From positions 868,001 to 932,000 of the forward strand of contig JAWWNJ010000051.1 of assembly GCA_037176885.1 (NCBI GenBank): 64,000 bases of DNA, read 5' to 3'. The position numbers were made by a program, and so were the translations under genes. The notes under the pieces are model-generated. The model was given only the letters and a program-made list of their open reading frames with translations, was not told where the DNA came from and ran no database searches. Of this stretch, positions 1 through 12,784 are shown piece by piece. Numbering within the stretch: position 1 is the stretch's first letter; each line of letters opens with the position of its first letter. This stretch comes from Favolaschia claudopus (taxonomy: Eukaryota; Basidiomycota; Agaricomycetes; Agaricales; Mycenaceae).

Positions 1-49
1 GTGCGTTTCGACTCGTGTCTATACCTCAGAATTACCTATTTCTCTCCAG

Positions 50-1619
<1,570 letters not shown>

Positions 1620-1908
1620 TTTACATGCGGTCGTGCCTAATCGTTTTCATAATTTAAATTCTATTCGCAAGCCACGGTTGGGGAATCTGGCACGACCCCG
1701 GACGGTGAATGTTTGCGCTCGTTGTATCGACAACGATCCTTTGCGTATTTTTCTTCCTTGGTTCAAAGTAACTTGAAAGACGAATTAGTCAACGTCGCCC
1801 ATTTGATGGCGCATCACAACCTCGCTTGCTAACTTACTTGGTGAACCGCTCACCGTACTTGCCAGCATTTGACTGCAAAGCAATCGCTTGCTTGCGCGTA
1901 CACTGCTG

Positions 1909-3117
1909 ATGAACTCCACAATTGTTCAGCAATCTACGTCCAACGCCGCCCAACATCCAATTTTCTGGCTCGATGATGCATCGCTTGTACTTGAGGTGGA
2001 AGATACGATGTTCAGGGTCCATCGAACCTTGCTAGCCCGACAATCCCCGTTCATAATGGATAGCGTGAAGCGTATGCAAATGCCCCATGATCTGGACACA
2101 GCGAATGGCGGGCTTGCCTACATGAAGATCGATCCTTCGCGCAAAGTTCGTGCTCTAGATCTAGAAATTCTCCTACAGCATTTTTATCACGACATGTAAG
2201 TCAGCAAAATCTTGCTCTACTCTCGAGCCATCCTTATCATGCTGTCTCTCTATTGGCCGAGTACAAAAAATGCTGATCTATCATTCGAGGTCGCTGTCTT
2301 CTGACTCGGAATTTCCTCAAATCGCTTCCATTATCCGCGTTTCCTCACCAGAGCAGCTGGTGCGGTCATATCGAAATGAGTGAGCGCGCCGGAGCCGACC
2401 TCTACACAGCACTTCCCCAAAATTCACGAAAGAGCCTTGCGCTACTTCACGGATCTCTTTCCCAGTGGTCCTGTTCCGTTTCTGCACCCACCGCATTTAG
2501 AAGCGGCGCTTGCGTTGGCTACAGCATTCAATGTCACTTCAGTAAATTCCTCGCTTCTCAAAATCAAGAGAACGGCGCTCAATTGCGATTCATAGATTCA
2601 GAAGGGGCTTTTGTACAGCCTTGTGACTTCTGCCACTTTTGATACTGAGGGAGCTATCTCCCAAGACACAAATCAGGACCTCTCTGGTTCTGAATCGGTC
2701 GGAGGGCATCACGTACGAGGAAATACGGACCCAAGTACCACGTCTGCCGCTGGTCCGGGTTTAGCTGTAGCGGACTCCCCCTCTGGCGCCCACAAACACA
2801 TGCTGTCTCCTCTCGATTCGCAGCGATGCACTCGGCTTATGACACATCTTATAGACTATTTTTCTCCGGTATTGTTCACACCCCCGGCGACACGACATAT
2901 GGCCTGCACAGACGTGTTTGCGGAAACGTGGATGAAGCTTGTTATACAGCCTGCGATTGACGACGAAGGCGTGTACAAACCACTAGAGACATTGGAACGT
3001 ATAAAAAACGTTCCCTGGGCAACGGCTGGCCTTTGTGGTGAGTGTGCATTGGAGAAAAATGCCGAATGGACGGAAGAACAAGAGACAATATGGAAACTGA
3101 TGGACCAGTGGGTGTGA
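1909..3117 (+). CDS. BTB/POZ domain protein
   Basis: Member of a BTB/POZ family common in Agaricomycetes; cellular role unknown. Exons: 1909-2195, 2290-2359, 2410-2541, 2596-3117 (about 336 aa). The BTB core is at residues 15-110, with FWLDDASLVLEVED, FRVHRTLLARQSPF and LEILLQHFYHD. The helical follow-on contains FPKIHERALRYFTDLFP and a long acidic tail. The third intron (2542-2595) is needed: reading through meets TAG at 2593, while splicing gives NVTSIQKGLLYSLVT, as expected for the family. The start is the first ATG in frame, after an upstream run without ATG. BTB proteins often act as adaptors for cullin-3 ligases or as transcription cofactors, but nothing here shows which. It follows RPT2 on the same strand with 289 bases between. 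Confidence 0.82.
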
Positions 3118-4117
3118 CAACAGTAATGCGCTCGCTCTCCGTCTTTTGTGCGGGAATCGCGGTTCGCAACCCCGCCCGAATCGCTATTATTTTGCTCAAT
3201 CGTATCTCAGATCATCAGCAAGTCTAATCGATCCGTTTTGTGTGTACACTACGCCTAATTACAGCTGTTTTTCGGAGTTACTTGTGATTGAGAACTTCCT
3301 CTCCCCTTCATTCCGAGTTTCATGCACACGAAGACCTGGCAAATTGCGCTCGTCGGGGTCCTTCCTGCCTTTCTCGATGTTGGTCTGACTCTGAATTCGG
3401 AGCATGAAGGCACAACCCGCAGATCTGGCGAGAAGATCACTGACACCGGTCTTTTTGACTCTTCTCAGGGCATACATATACTAAACTCATCAAGTAGCCT
3501 AATATAGTCCGGGTCGCGCCGGGAGGACCCACAAACGATCCGATTTCCCGGTTTAGTCAACTTACGGACGCCGGGCGGTGTTCACCATCCTTGTGGCGGT
3601 CTACGGCAGTTCGCGAGAAATCTATTGAATCGGCAAGTGTTTTGCTCTTTTTCGCTGTTTGAGTTCAAGCGTTTTCGTTGGACTCTTAGATCATACCCGG
3701 AAAAAATTGGCGCCCACACAATACAACAAAATACAATATAACAAGGCATTTCCCCATTAATAGCTATTGTTTTTCGGCCAGTATCTCCCCAACGAGTTTC
3801 CTGTCTTGTTCCTCCTATCGACGAATTCCTCGACGTCGTTGTCGTCGTCTCCTCACAATTGTTTCCGAACGAACAACAAGTCATTGTTCAAGATCTCGGC
3901 GCACCCCACGTTTCCAAATACGGAATCTCGAGTTTGGACTGTTACTGTGTGGCCGTGGCGGCCCGAGTCACATCGAATTAATGCAGGCGCTTTCGAGGAT
4001 GACTCTCCCAGATTTTGGCCATGAATCGGGACCTATGTTAGCCATATGGACCTAACTTGACCCACAAACGGATGAACCCTTGACGAAAGCGGCACCCACG
4101 ATTCGAGTCTGCCTCCT
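3118..4117. other. Intergenic stretch without a supportable gene
   Basis: About 1 kb between the BTB gene and the ABC transporter. Only short overlapping frames on both strands are present, none with a recognisable motif or a plausible spliced extension. It presumably holds the BTB 3' end and the ABC promoter. Confidence 0.5.
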
Positions 4118-6936
4118 ATGACTGTAAGCGAGTCGCTGACCGCACCGCCCACAGAGAACAACAAGAGCTGGGCTTTTATAATGAAGAGACAGTCCGCATT
4201 GGATCGTTACCATTCGACTGCTCTCTCTTCTTCGACAACTAATCTTCGCCACCGATCTGACATGGCTGCGAAAGAAGTTGAACCGATCCTTCCTCCTCAC
4301 ACCGCATCTCCATACACCGTCCCCTTTGGCCACCCAGAGAGTCCTCTTGTTCCACCCAAGAAATCGGTGATTAAACGGCTCACCTTGGGTATCTTCACGT
4401 TGGCGTTTGTGCCCCCTGCCTTGTTCAGTCTCTCTCTGCGAGGCCTTGCAGAAGGTTTCGATGACCTACGACGTGCTGCACCTGCTGCCGCACGCCTATT
4501 CTCTGAGATCTATTCGACAGCACCCTCTCTAGTCTTGTACCATATCGGCGCTGCCCTGATGCTGGTCTTGACCCCTACCATGTCCCTGTGTCTCTCTGCC
4601 GCCATCCTGTGTTTCGTAAGTCCGGTTCCACGTCCAAGGCAAAGCTGATCGAAGTTTAATCCAGGTCGAGGACAGCCTGAGGTCGCCGCCGAAGACGTCC
4701 AACTGGGACGCCCACATTCTCCCGACTCTGGTCGTCATGTGGCTTTGCGTCGCCGTTCTCGATACTTGTGCCAATCGTAAACGGTGGGCGTCTCGTTCTT
4801 ATTTCATCTGGAAGACATGTCAACTGGAATCTATAAATGTAGGGCTTCGTCGGCGTTCTGGCTGAAAGGCTATCTTCGCGAGCACTTTCTGCCTAAATTG
4901 GCAACAGGTCAGCTACCCCAGGTTTCTTGCTCGAGTGACCTGTTCAGCGTGGTTACTCTCTTTCACAGCGAGCCTCCGACTGGACCCGGCGGCTTTCAAG
5001 AGTACGTGATATCTTATTTCGATTTAGTTTCAAGGCCGATGAACCATTGTCCCAGGTTTCAAGTCGTGGAGAGAGTTTCCCAACGAAGATTTTTTCGAGA
5101 TGGAAGTCCCCGCGTTCAATTTTTTCCAGCAGATAATCAACAGGCTTTGCAACCTGCTCACGGTCGCAGGCGAGGTCCTCATCCTTGCCCTGATAATTTA
5201 TCAAAGGGGCCTGCACGAAACGAGGTTGCTTGCGGTCTTCTCGGTCATCCTTCCGACTGTGATCCTTCTCAAACCGAGCAATGGTGTTGGGGGCGCAGGT
5301 GAGACGTCCAATAATTATAATTTGTTTGTTGCTATAGTGTTGACGTTTGTAACCAGGATATGTTTTCTGGTCTACAAATGACGATTATTATGTTCTGGCT
5401 GCGCTCTACAAGATTGCATTTTCTCGCGAGCTTCGAACGACGTTGTGGAGAGACGGTCTTTGCTCGTGCATCGCCCAGGAATACAAGCGCGTCTCCGACA
5501 GCCTTGGGCAGTTGAATATCCAGGCGTTGTCGATCCAGGAAGAGATTCCAGTGCGCTGGTTGTGGGATGTACTCTACGCGATCGTGGTAGAGTATCCGCT
5601 GGTTTGTTTCCGCTTTGTACTACCTCTGAGTTTGATGATGAAATTTTGGCAGGTTGTCAGCGCCTTGATTTTGCCTTGGGAAGACCCGCTTTCGACGCTG
5701 GTGTCGATGGTACTGGTGCAGCATGTGTGCACGACAGTACAGAAGACCATTCGTATCTATCAAGTCAGTCAAAGTCCGGAGACTTTGGTTCAAGTTCTGC
5801 TATCGGCGGAGCAGTTCTATCAGGTCGTAGAGTCGGAGAGCGACAAGTTTTGCGGGACAGTAACGTATCCTACCCCGTTGTCAGAGGAGTGCGGCATGAA
5901 GATCACTTTCAGGTTGGTTTCGAAGCGCATTCCAGAGCTAGGTACTAATGTCGGGGTCGGTTTCAGGAACGTATGGTTTAAGCATGAAGAGGATGCCAAG
6001 TTCGCCGTATCGGATGCAAGCTTTGAGATCCCGGCTGGAAGTCTGGTCGTCGTCGTTGGAGCTAATGGGTCGGGCAAATCATCTCTCCTTTCTCTGCTTT
6101 CCAGACTCGGGGAGCCAGTGCGCGGTGAAATCCTCATCGACGACACGCCGCTGGAGGATTATGATTTGACCAGCATTCACAGGGCGGTCGCTTGCCTTGG
6201 CCAGAACGAGACCATGTATCCCGGACTTGCTTTGTGGCAGAATATATCACTAGGACTGGGTGACCCAAGAGAAGAAGTGCAGATGATGCAGGACGCAGCG
6301 AAATTGGGCTGCGCGACGGAGCTGGTTGGCAAGCTTTCTCGTGGGTGGGACACGATCCTCACGCCGGTCCCAGTGAGCGCACAGAGCTTGCAAGGCTATG
6401 GGCAGGGGGTGATCGCACCGGAGGCGTATGACGAGCTGAACGCGAATTCGCCCGATTTCAGGCCGGTGGGTCTGTCTCCCGGAGAGTTGCAGCGGTTATT
6501 GGCGTAAGAAAGGTTTGGTTGACCGGATGTTTGTGACTGGCTGACGTGCATGTGTAGGACCCGTCTATTTGCGCGCATCTTGCACGGAGGGAAGCGGCTG
6601 ATTGTGTGCGACGAGTGCACCAGTGCGGTGGATGCATGCGCGGAACGAGAGATACTCAGGAACGTCAAGAACATTGGGGCTGGGATGGCGACTCGTGTGC
6701 TCGTCACGCACAGGTTCGGAGAAATGGTCAAGGAGGCTGATATGATTCTGTGAGTGTTGGATTGGTATTGGGAGCGCGAGTTCGTTGTCGTCTGACCAAG
6801 TGACAGTGTCATGAAGGAAGGAAGGGTGGTGCAGAGCGGCAGCCACGAAACACTAATTAAAGATGGGTGCGGAGAGTATGCGGTTATGTACCATGCCCAG
6901 GCCAGCGGTTTCTCGGAATCGTCCGCGTTGTTCTGA
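4118..6936 (+). CDS. ABC transporter half-molecule (membrane domain plus one nucleotide-binding domain)
   Basis: Predicted ATP-driven membrane transporter; substrate unknown. Exons: 4118-4615, 4665-4783, 4843-4907, 4969-5001, 5056-5298, 5357-5912, 5967-6503, 6558-6749, 6807-6936 (about 790 aa). The N-terminal half has hydrophobic segments (for example LTLGIFTLAFVPPALFSL, LLTVAGEVLILALIIY, FVLPLSLMMKF). The C-terminal half has Walker A GANGSGKSS, a Q-loop near AVACLGQNE, a signature written LSPGELQR instead of LSGGQ, Walker B LIVCDECTSAVD, and H-loop VLVTHRF. The 54-base stretch 5913-5966 is stop-free and could be retained; removing it gives TFRNVWFKHEED, which aligns better with ABC proteins. 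The start is the first ATG of the long frame. A homodimer or partner subunit is expected for a half transporter. Transport direction cannot be told. Confidence 0.8.
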
Positions 6937-7532
6937 GGGCACACACAATGCGCTTCGCATCGGTGGTGTTTCAAGACAGCGTATATGAACTTTGTACCGT
7001 ACATGGATGTTTTTTGTAATGGGTGAATGGACCTGCGAGGAGGCATGCTTATCGATGCTGCTTCACTACACGTTGTTGCAATGAGTTGTTGGTCAAAGCG
7101 CGCAATCGTGTGACTAAAGGAATAAACCTGGAATGTCGATCGGGTGGCATAGAGATAAAATAGGGGAGAATAATGTCGAGCAGACAACAAAGGCGAAACG
7201 CAGAAATAATGGGGGACCAGGTGTACAAAGCGTCGAGTGGGTGGCATTGTTCCCAGAGAAGAAGCGTGTTGGTTGAAATGCAAACAAACGTCAACAACAG
7301 ACTTGAAGCGCGTTCCAAGTTTACTTTTACTCTAACATCCATCCTGACCGTGACACCCGTTCTGCAACCACACGTCCACCTCGTGGCTACCGTCATCGCC
7401 ATCGTACACCTCATTGCATGTCCTTTGCGGGCACTCCTCTAGGCCAAGGTAGACGGCGAGATCACTCATCCTTTCTCGGCAAACCCCAGGTCCATTTCCC
7501 CCCATTTCTATCTCTTTTTGCTTCTTATACCC
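6937..7532. other. Intergenic region between the ABC gene and the SUN gene
   Basis: About 600 bases, pyrimidine-rich just before the SUN gene ATG, as is common in fungal promoters. No gene seen. Long frames on the minus strand here are antisense to the ABC gene and show no family signature. Confidence 0.5.
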
Positions 7533-10162
7533 ATGGTTCTCTCTCGACAGTCCCCCAGAATCAATTCACATACTTCGTATTCCTACGGTGCACCCGCTTT
7601 AGGCTCCCGATCACCACCCAAGGTTGCCCGGCAGAACTCGTCGGATTCCCAGTCCCAATCTCTTGACCCAGAGAAGTGGAGCGTCAAGGACACTTCTGTC
7701 AATATCGCCTCTGCTTTCCACCAGGCCGCGACAGATATGCAGAACCCAAACGCTTCCTGGGCCTCGGGTTCAACACGAACAGCCGTACCACGCAGTACCT
7801 CCGTCGAATACGAATCCCAATCTCAATCAACCAGTGCCCGCAGGCTTGCGGCACCCCCCAGCAGACTTCAAACACGTCCCCCTTCATCCGCGTCGCGCAC
7901 AAAACCCCTCTCTAAAACTCAATCCGTCCGACACGTGCCCGACTCCGAGGGTGAAGAGGAACCTGCACCGGACCAGAATGGTCGAGGCAAGAGCCCTTTC
8001 GACCAGGTAATCGGTGCAGCTAGGCGCGTCATAAACAGCGCCTCCGCTGCCACCTACTATGTTCGCCAGCGCTCTCAAGAGCAGGACGAGCCGGTGGCAG
8101 TCAATGGTAGCTACGACTATTCCGCGGAGGAGCGCGAGCTGCAGAGCCAGAGCAAACGCTCCTTTGCGAACCACAAGCGCAACCGTATGTCGACAGACAA
8201 CAAGGCATACAAGCCGTCAACCTCCGACCTCGAGTCAGATGGTGAAGACTACACTGACGACGAGGGGAGGAAGAAACGGCGAAAGAAGAAGAAGAAGGAG
8301 TCAGTCGGCGGGCCGCTGACTTCCTTACCTGTGGCAGCGTACGATAAGAGGAAGAAGAAAGCGAAGAAAGGTAGCAAAGGCAACGCCGCCGAGGCGGAGG
8401 AGGGCTCCGACAGTGATTCGCATGCTACCGACAAGGTGAATTTCGCAGCTTTCGCCTTTTTTTCCAATCATCTAAAATTCCTCCCTAGCACTCCGCACCC
8501 AGAGGGTCGGCTCCTCCTTCACGACGCTCCACCCAGCCACCAGAACAAATCATCAATCCCGACACGTCCTTCGAAGACGCCGAAATGGGTCTCCATTCAA
8601 TACCCGAAGTCGAAGACGAGGACATCACCCCAATACCAAAACCTAAACCTCGATCCCGCTCGCGTTCGCGAGGGCCAGTCAGTGGTTCACGACGCGGTGC
8701 CGGCGCTTTCATCGGCACATTCCTTCGCGCGCTTTTCCTTCTATTAGGGAAAGTGCTGGGTACAATGCTCGATATCATAATTATACGGCCTACGCGGTTC
8801 GCATCGCGCAGCAATCTAGTCCCGATCTTCAAGTATGCACTGATGCTCGGCGCGCTATTACTCGCCCTGCGCATTGCTCCAACGCTCGACCTCCCGTTGC
8901 CCTGGACCGGTAACCGAGGCTACATCCCCCCCGCCGCGCCCGCAGGGAATATTGCGGAGATTGCGGACCGGTTGCAGCGGTTGGAGACGGCGCTCTCGGG
9001 ATTGGTCTTGGATACCGAGCGCACACGGACAAAAATTCAAGAGGAGGCTCGGATGAACGCAGAGCTGGTTGGAAAGGTTGGCGCATTGGAGACGCGGGTG
9101 GATAAGGAAAGCGCACGCACGCATGAGGCGGAGGCTGCTTCGCGTGATGCGACGAGTCTGGGATTGAAGGGGATGAAGCAAGAGATGGAGGCGTTGCATG
9201 TTATGGTGCAGGGTATCCAAGGTGGTGGGGCACCGGGTAGCGATGATGAGGCTCGGATGAAGCTCAAGGCCCTTGAAGAACGTGTGGGTTCTGTTGAAGG
9301 CGGTGTGCGGGATGCGCTTGAGTTGACGAAGAAGGGATCCGCTTCTACTGGGTCAGCATGGTGGAGCAAGTCGGGTAAAGGCTTGACCATCAAGAGCTCG
9401 GACGGCCAGGATGTCACTGGTGTCATTGCCGACCTCGTCAACAAAGCCGTCGGATTATACGGTAAAGATAACATTGGCCGCAGGGATTTCGCGCTACATT
9501 CCAGCGGGGCTCATGTTATCCCGTCCCTCACCAGCCCCACGTACGAGCTGCATCCCACCACCGTCCGAGGCAAACTCGTCGGGTATGTCACTGGCAACGG
9601 GTTCGCCATCGGCCGTCCTCCCATCACCGCACTACACTACGACATCCACGATGGACATTGTTGGCCTTTCGCTGGTTCGCAAGGTCAGCTGGGTGTCGTG
9701 CTTGCGGCTCCGGTGTACATCGAGGACATCACGATCGACCACGTCGCTGCTGAGGTGGCGCCTAGCACGCGGGGGAGTGCACCACGGGAGATGGAGGTTT
9801 GGGGGTTGATAGAAGGCCCGGACAATGTCGCCAAGGTCAAGGCATGGCGCGCCGACAAGGCTGAGCGGAGGGAGAACGGGGAGATCATTGAGGACGAACC
9901 CGCGCGTCCCAAGATGCTCCCTCGGTCTGTCGAATACGTCCGCGTTGCGTCGTTCCGGTACGATGTCCGCGTGGAGAACAACATCCAGACGTTCCCCGTC
10001 GACCTCGAACTCAAGGCTCTCGGTATTGACTTTGGCGTCGTCGCGCTGGTGGTGAAGAATAATTGGGGCAACAGCGCGTTCACCTGTCTGTACCGATTCC
10101 GTGTCCACGGGCAGCAGATGGGCGCCCCCGCTACTCCGTATCCTGAAGAATTGAGCTCATGA
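7533..10162 (+). CDS. SUN-domain protein of the inner nuclear membrane
   Basis: SUN proteins bridge the nuclear envelope by binding KASH proteins (LINC complex) and anchor chromosomes or the spindle pole body. Exons: 7533-8435 and 8489-10162 (about 858 aa). The first 330 residues are Ser/Pro-rich and low in order, with a basic run (GRKKRRKKKKKE) that could be a nuclear signal. Two hydrophobic segments follow near residues 375-400 and 415-435 (YALMLGALLLALRIA), then a heptad-like coiled coil near 470-600. The SUN domain spans about residues 630-850, with RDFALHSSGAHVI, YYDIHDGHCWPF-like text (HYDIHDGHCWPFAG), LGVVLAAPVYIEDITIDHV, MEVWGLIEG and CLYRFRVHGQ. This order fits Sad1/SUN1. ATG 7533 is chosen because the longer frame lacks an earlier ATG. 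The 53-base intron joins two frames cleanly. Confidence 0.92.
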
Positions 10163-10749
10163 TGATGGAGATGAGCGTGTAACGACATTAACGACCTTTT
10201 TTCTCTACTTATATTGATTAACTTTATTCTGTTTTTTACGGTCTTTCTTTCCACGTCCTTTCTCTCTTCACAGTTTTGGTCTTGAGTTAATCCTGCTGTA
10301 CTGTGGCTAATGCATGTCCGACATACAACGTATTATATAGTACATTCTGCTTGCACCCTCGTCGAATCGTACATACCTACAATCGCTCTCTGTGTTTTTA
10401 TTGTTTTTTTTTGCTCAATTCAAGTAAATTGGAAATCCTTGTGCTTCGATGATGTTTGAATAAGAGAATAATTTGCGCTGAAGCTTGACTTGAGCTTGAC
10501 GCTCGAAGTGAACTTGAAGTTGAGCTCGTCCAGGGCCGGACCGAACGTCCGGATCAAAATAATCTCGTTTCCTCAACTTTTCCTTCACCTTCAAGCCTGC
10601 GAATCGCTCCCTTAAACTCTCTAGGCACTTCTGCACTATGAATCGAGCCTAAATCTCCTTGCTCAAAACCATCGTGACCGGTGTCGTCCCCTCAACTCTG
10701 GGTCCCGGGACAGCACACCTGTGTTTTTGGCCGTTTCTTGCTGGGGTGA
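10163..10749. other. Intergenic region downstream of the SUN gene
   Basis: AT-rich 3' flank with T-runs, followed by sequence with only short frames. No gene signal seen. Confidence 0.5.
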
Positions 10750-11301
10750 AAGATTCAACGGATTGTGGGCCTTCTGAACAAAAACGACTGGATCTTAACC
10801 CATCCAACCCAATGTCTCGTACAGCGCAAATGGGATACGTTGTGGAATAGAGCGGAAAATCTGATCTTGTCGGGAGACGGTCTGCCTAGCGGGCACCGTT
10901 TCAACATTCATTCGAGACGACTTCCATTGCCAGAAGAGCGGGTGGGCATATGTTTCTGGAATATGGAGGGCAATCTGCTATTTGGGAACCAGGTAACAAA
11001 CATGCTCTTATTCAACTCCTGATTCAACATCTCCGTTTTTTTTTTAATTGTGGCACCCATTTATTGCATTCCAGACCACGAGTGCCGAGAGACATTCACT
11101 CTATTACTTCGGCCCTAGACGTACGGCGTATTGTATGTTGTCCATCTGCCAACATGCATCCCAAAGAACATGGAAACTCCGCGTTACGAGACGATATTCC
11201 AAGAATTGCTGACGCCTAGGAGCTTCAGGAAATCAGAATACGACCTTTTCGCCGCCTTGAACGCCGTGCGCGAAGCGGGAAGGAGGGCTCAGAAGGCATA
11301 G
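10750..11301 (+). pseudogene. Possible decayed or incompletely modelled gene fragment
   Basis: Two stretches read like protein but do not make a clean gene. The first (about 10753-10992) encodes text such as KWDTLWNRAENLILSG and ERVGICFWNMEGNLLFG and ends at a possible donor GTAACA. The second (about 11066-11299), after the acceptor-like TTCCAG at 11068-11073, encodes KNMETPRYETIFQELL and KSEYDLFAALNAVREA before a stop. The second stretch has an in-frame TAG near 11112 and no ATG start is evident. I do not recognise the family. It may be a degraded duplicate or a gene whose exons I have not found. Confidence 0.25.
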
Positions 11302-11650
11302 GTATGTGCCGGACTGGTTTTCGCGCGTTTTTATCGCAAAGGTGAATTATCCAGAATTGTGCGCGGTCTGGCAGATGGTGATTGTACGTCTAACAGGCTG
11401 TCTCTCCCACTATGTTGTTTTGAAGACGAATTACAGAATCGCTTCCCTGTACTTTCGGTATCGCAGCATCATTCTCAAGGTCACTTCTGAGAGCTGGCAG
11501 TTACACAATCCTGAGCAGGCGCTCAACACAAGAGCGATTTCTCGTTTGCTACAACCAACCGACACTCTGGATATACGGCAATCTTCCGTGACTCTCCGCT
11601 TTGTAGAACTCGTCGACACGCCTCGGTACTGGTAATACAATTTACATCGC

Positions 11651-12102
11651 TCAATTGGCACCACCCTTTGCTGTTCCAGCAGGGTTTGTAACAGCCCTCT
11701 CGATCAACCACTCCATCTTCCCGCTCTCTTTGTCCACCTTGGCGAACAAGAAGGCCTCGTATTCGATGTCAGCGCCGCCCAGGTTGAGGGTGCCCTTTAC
11801 ACGCGCCGCCAGCTGGTCACCATCGCGAAGGAATTGCTGGCTGGAAGTGTGAAATGAACAGTCAACATCGGAAACAACTACGCGAAAATTCGATCGACTT
11901 ACACCACGGGCTTGTAGTCCTTGGTGTTGGCCTGCATGTCTCCGATGTGCTTGACATAAGCTTCGTAGTCGACCCGTTCCCCGTTCATGGTTTGATAGAA
12001 AGTGGGTAGCGAAGTAGCTTCAACCCATTGTCTGGGATCGCTCGCAAGGCTCGATTCCATTGCTCGTTGGAAACCTTCAATTGTGGAGGTGTATTCAGAC
12101 AT
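11651..12102 (-). CDS. SnoaL-like / NTF2-fold small protein, copy 1
   Basis: Predicted 129-aa protein with an NTF2-like alpha+beta barrel of the SnoaL type. Such proteins may act as cyclases, dehydratases or isomerases, or simply bind small molecules. Exons on the minus strand: 12102-11903 and 11840-11651, with a 62-base intron. The sequence starts MSEYTSTIEGFQRAM and continues with a helix, FYQTMNGERVDYEAYVKHI, then FLRDGDQLAARVKGTL and the final strands IEYEAFLFAKVDKESG and MEWLIER. The start is the ATG of MSEYTST, shared with copy 2 at 14449-14912. Both flank an acyltransferase gene. No active-site residue can be assigned with confidence, and the substrate is unknown. Confidence 0.8.
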
Positions 12103-12784
12103 AGCTAGAACTGTGTATGGGAGATAAGAGAAGAGTGAGGTTGGGGAGGAAGGACAGAGTCGCGATTGCAAAATGATTTAAAATGGCTCGGTCATTTTAG
12201 TAATTTGAAAGTACTTATATTCCGGAAAAAAGGATCAAATAAGGACTGGATCCCGCACTCAACCCCGAGCTCAAATTAAGAATCCCCGCCAGCCCGAGCA
12301 AGACCACCCCACTCCCAAAAGCAATGTAAGAGCATGGCCTTCGATGACGTAACGTGTCTCCCTGTACTTCACAACTCTCAGCAACTGCCAACGCCAATGG
12401 TCGATAAGTCGCTCGTTTCAGAGTTCAAGTTGTCCTCGTAGAACGAAGGTATCAGGAGCTACTGCAAATCAAAGGTTTCCGAAATCCACATCTTCAAGGC
12501 AGCATGCGAGGTCTCGCTGAATCAAACATATCTCGTTTCTCGTTCAAAATCGTCGAATTCTGCAACCGATCTGCAAACAGTGTTCTTCGTATACCTCGGG
12601 CACTCTGGTCGTTTTTGGCGTGAAAACCACCACCACGAAAGCTGCTTCTCTCCTTACATCCTCCGTTGACTCAAGAACGAAGGCTTGTGCAAAGATTCGG
12701 AGCCGCGGGTGACTCGCTGCCGTTCGCGAGCAAGCTATAATACGATCCCACTCATGCGATCATCAGTGCAAGACATCTCAAACC
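12103..12784. promoter_or_regulatory. Divergent intergenic region between SnoaL copy 1 and the acyltransferase
   Basis: 682 bases between two divergently transcribed starts, so it probably carries both promoters. A short inverted repeat (AAAATGA ... TCATTTT) lies just upstream of SnoaL copy 1, near 12171-12198. A TATAAT-like string is at about 12736, roughly 50 bases before the acyltransferase ATG. No gene is seen inside; the hydrophobic minus-strand frame near 12215-12397 has no ATG. Confidence 0.4.

Noticed and set aside
6396..7283. Minus-strand frame of 295 codons
   Set aside because: It is largely antisense to the ABC gene 3' part, is rich in S, H and R, and shows no domain, so it is likely a shadow frame.
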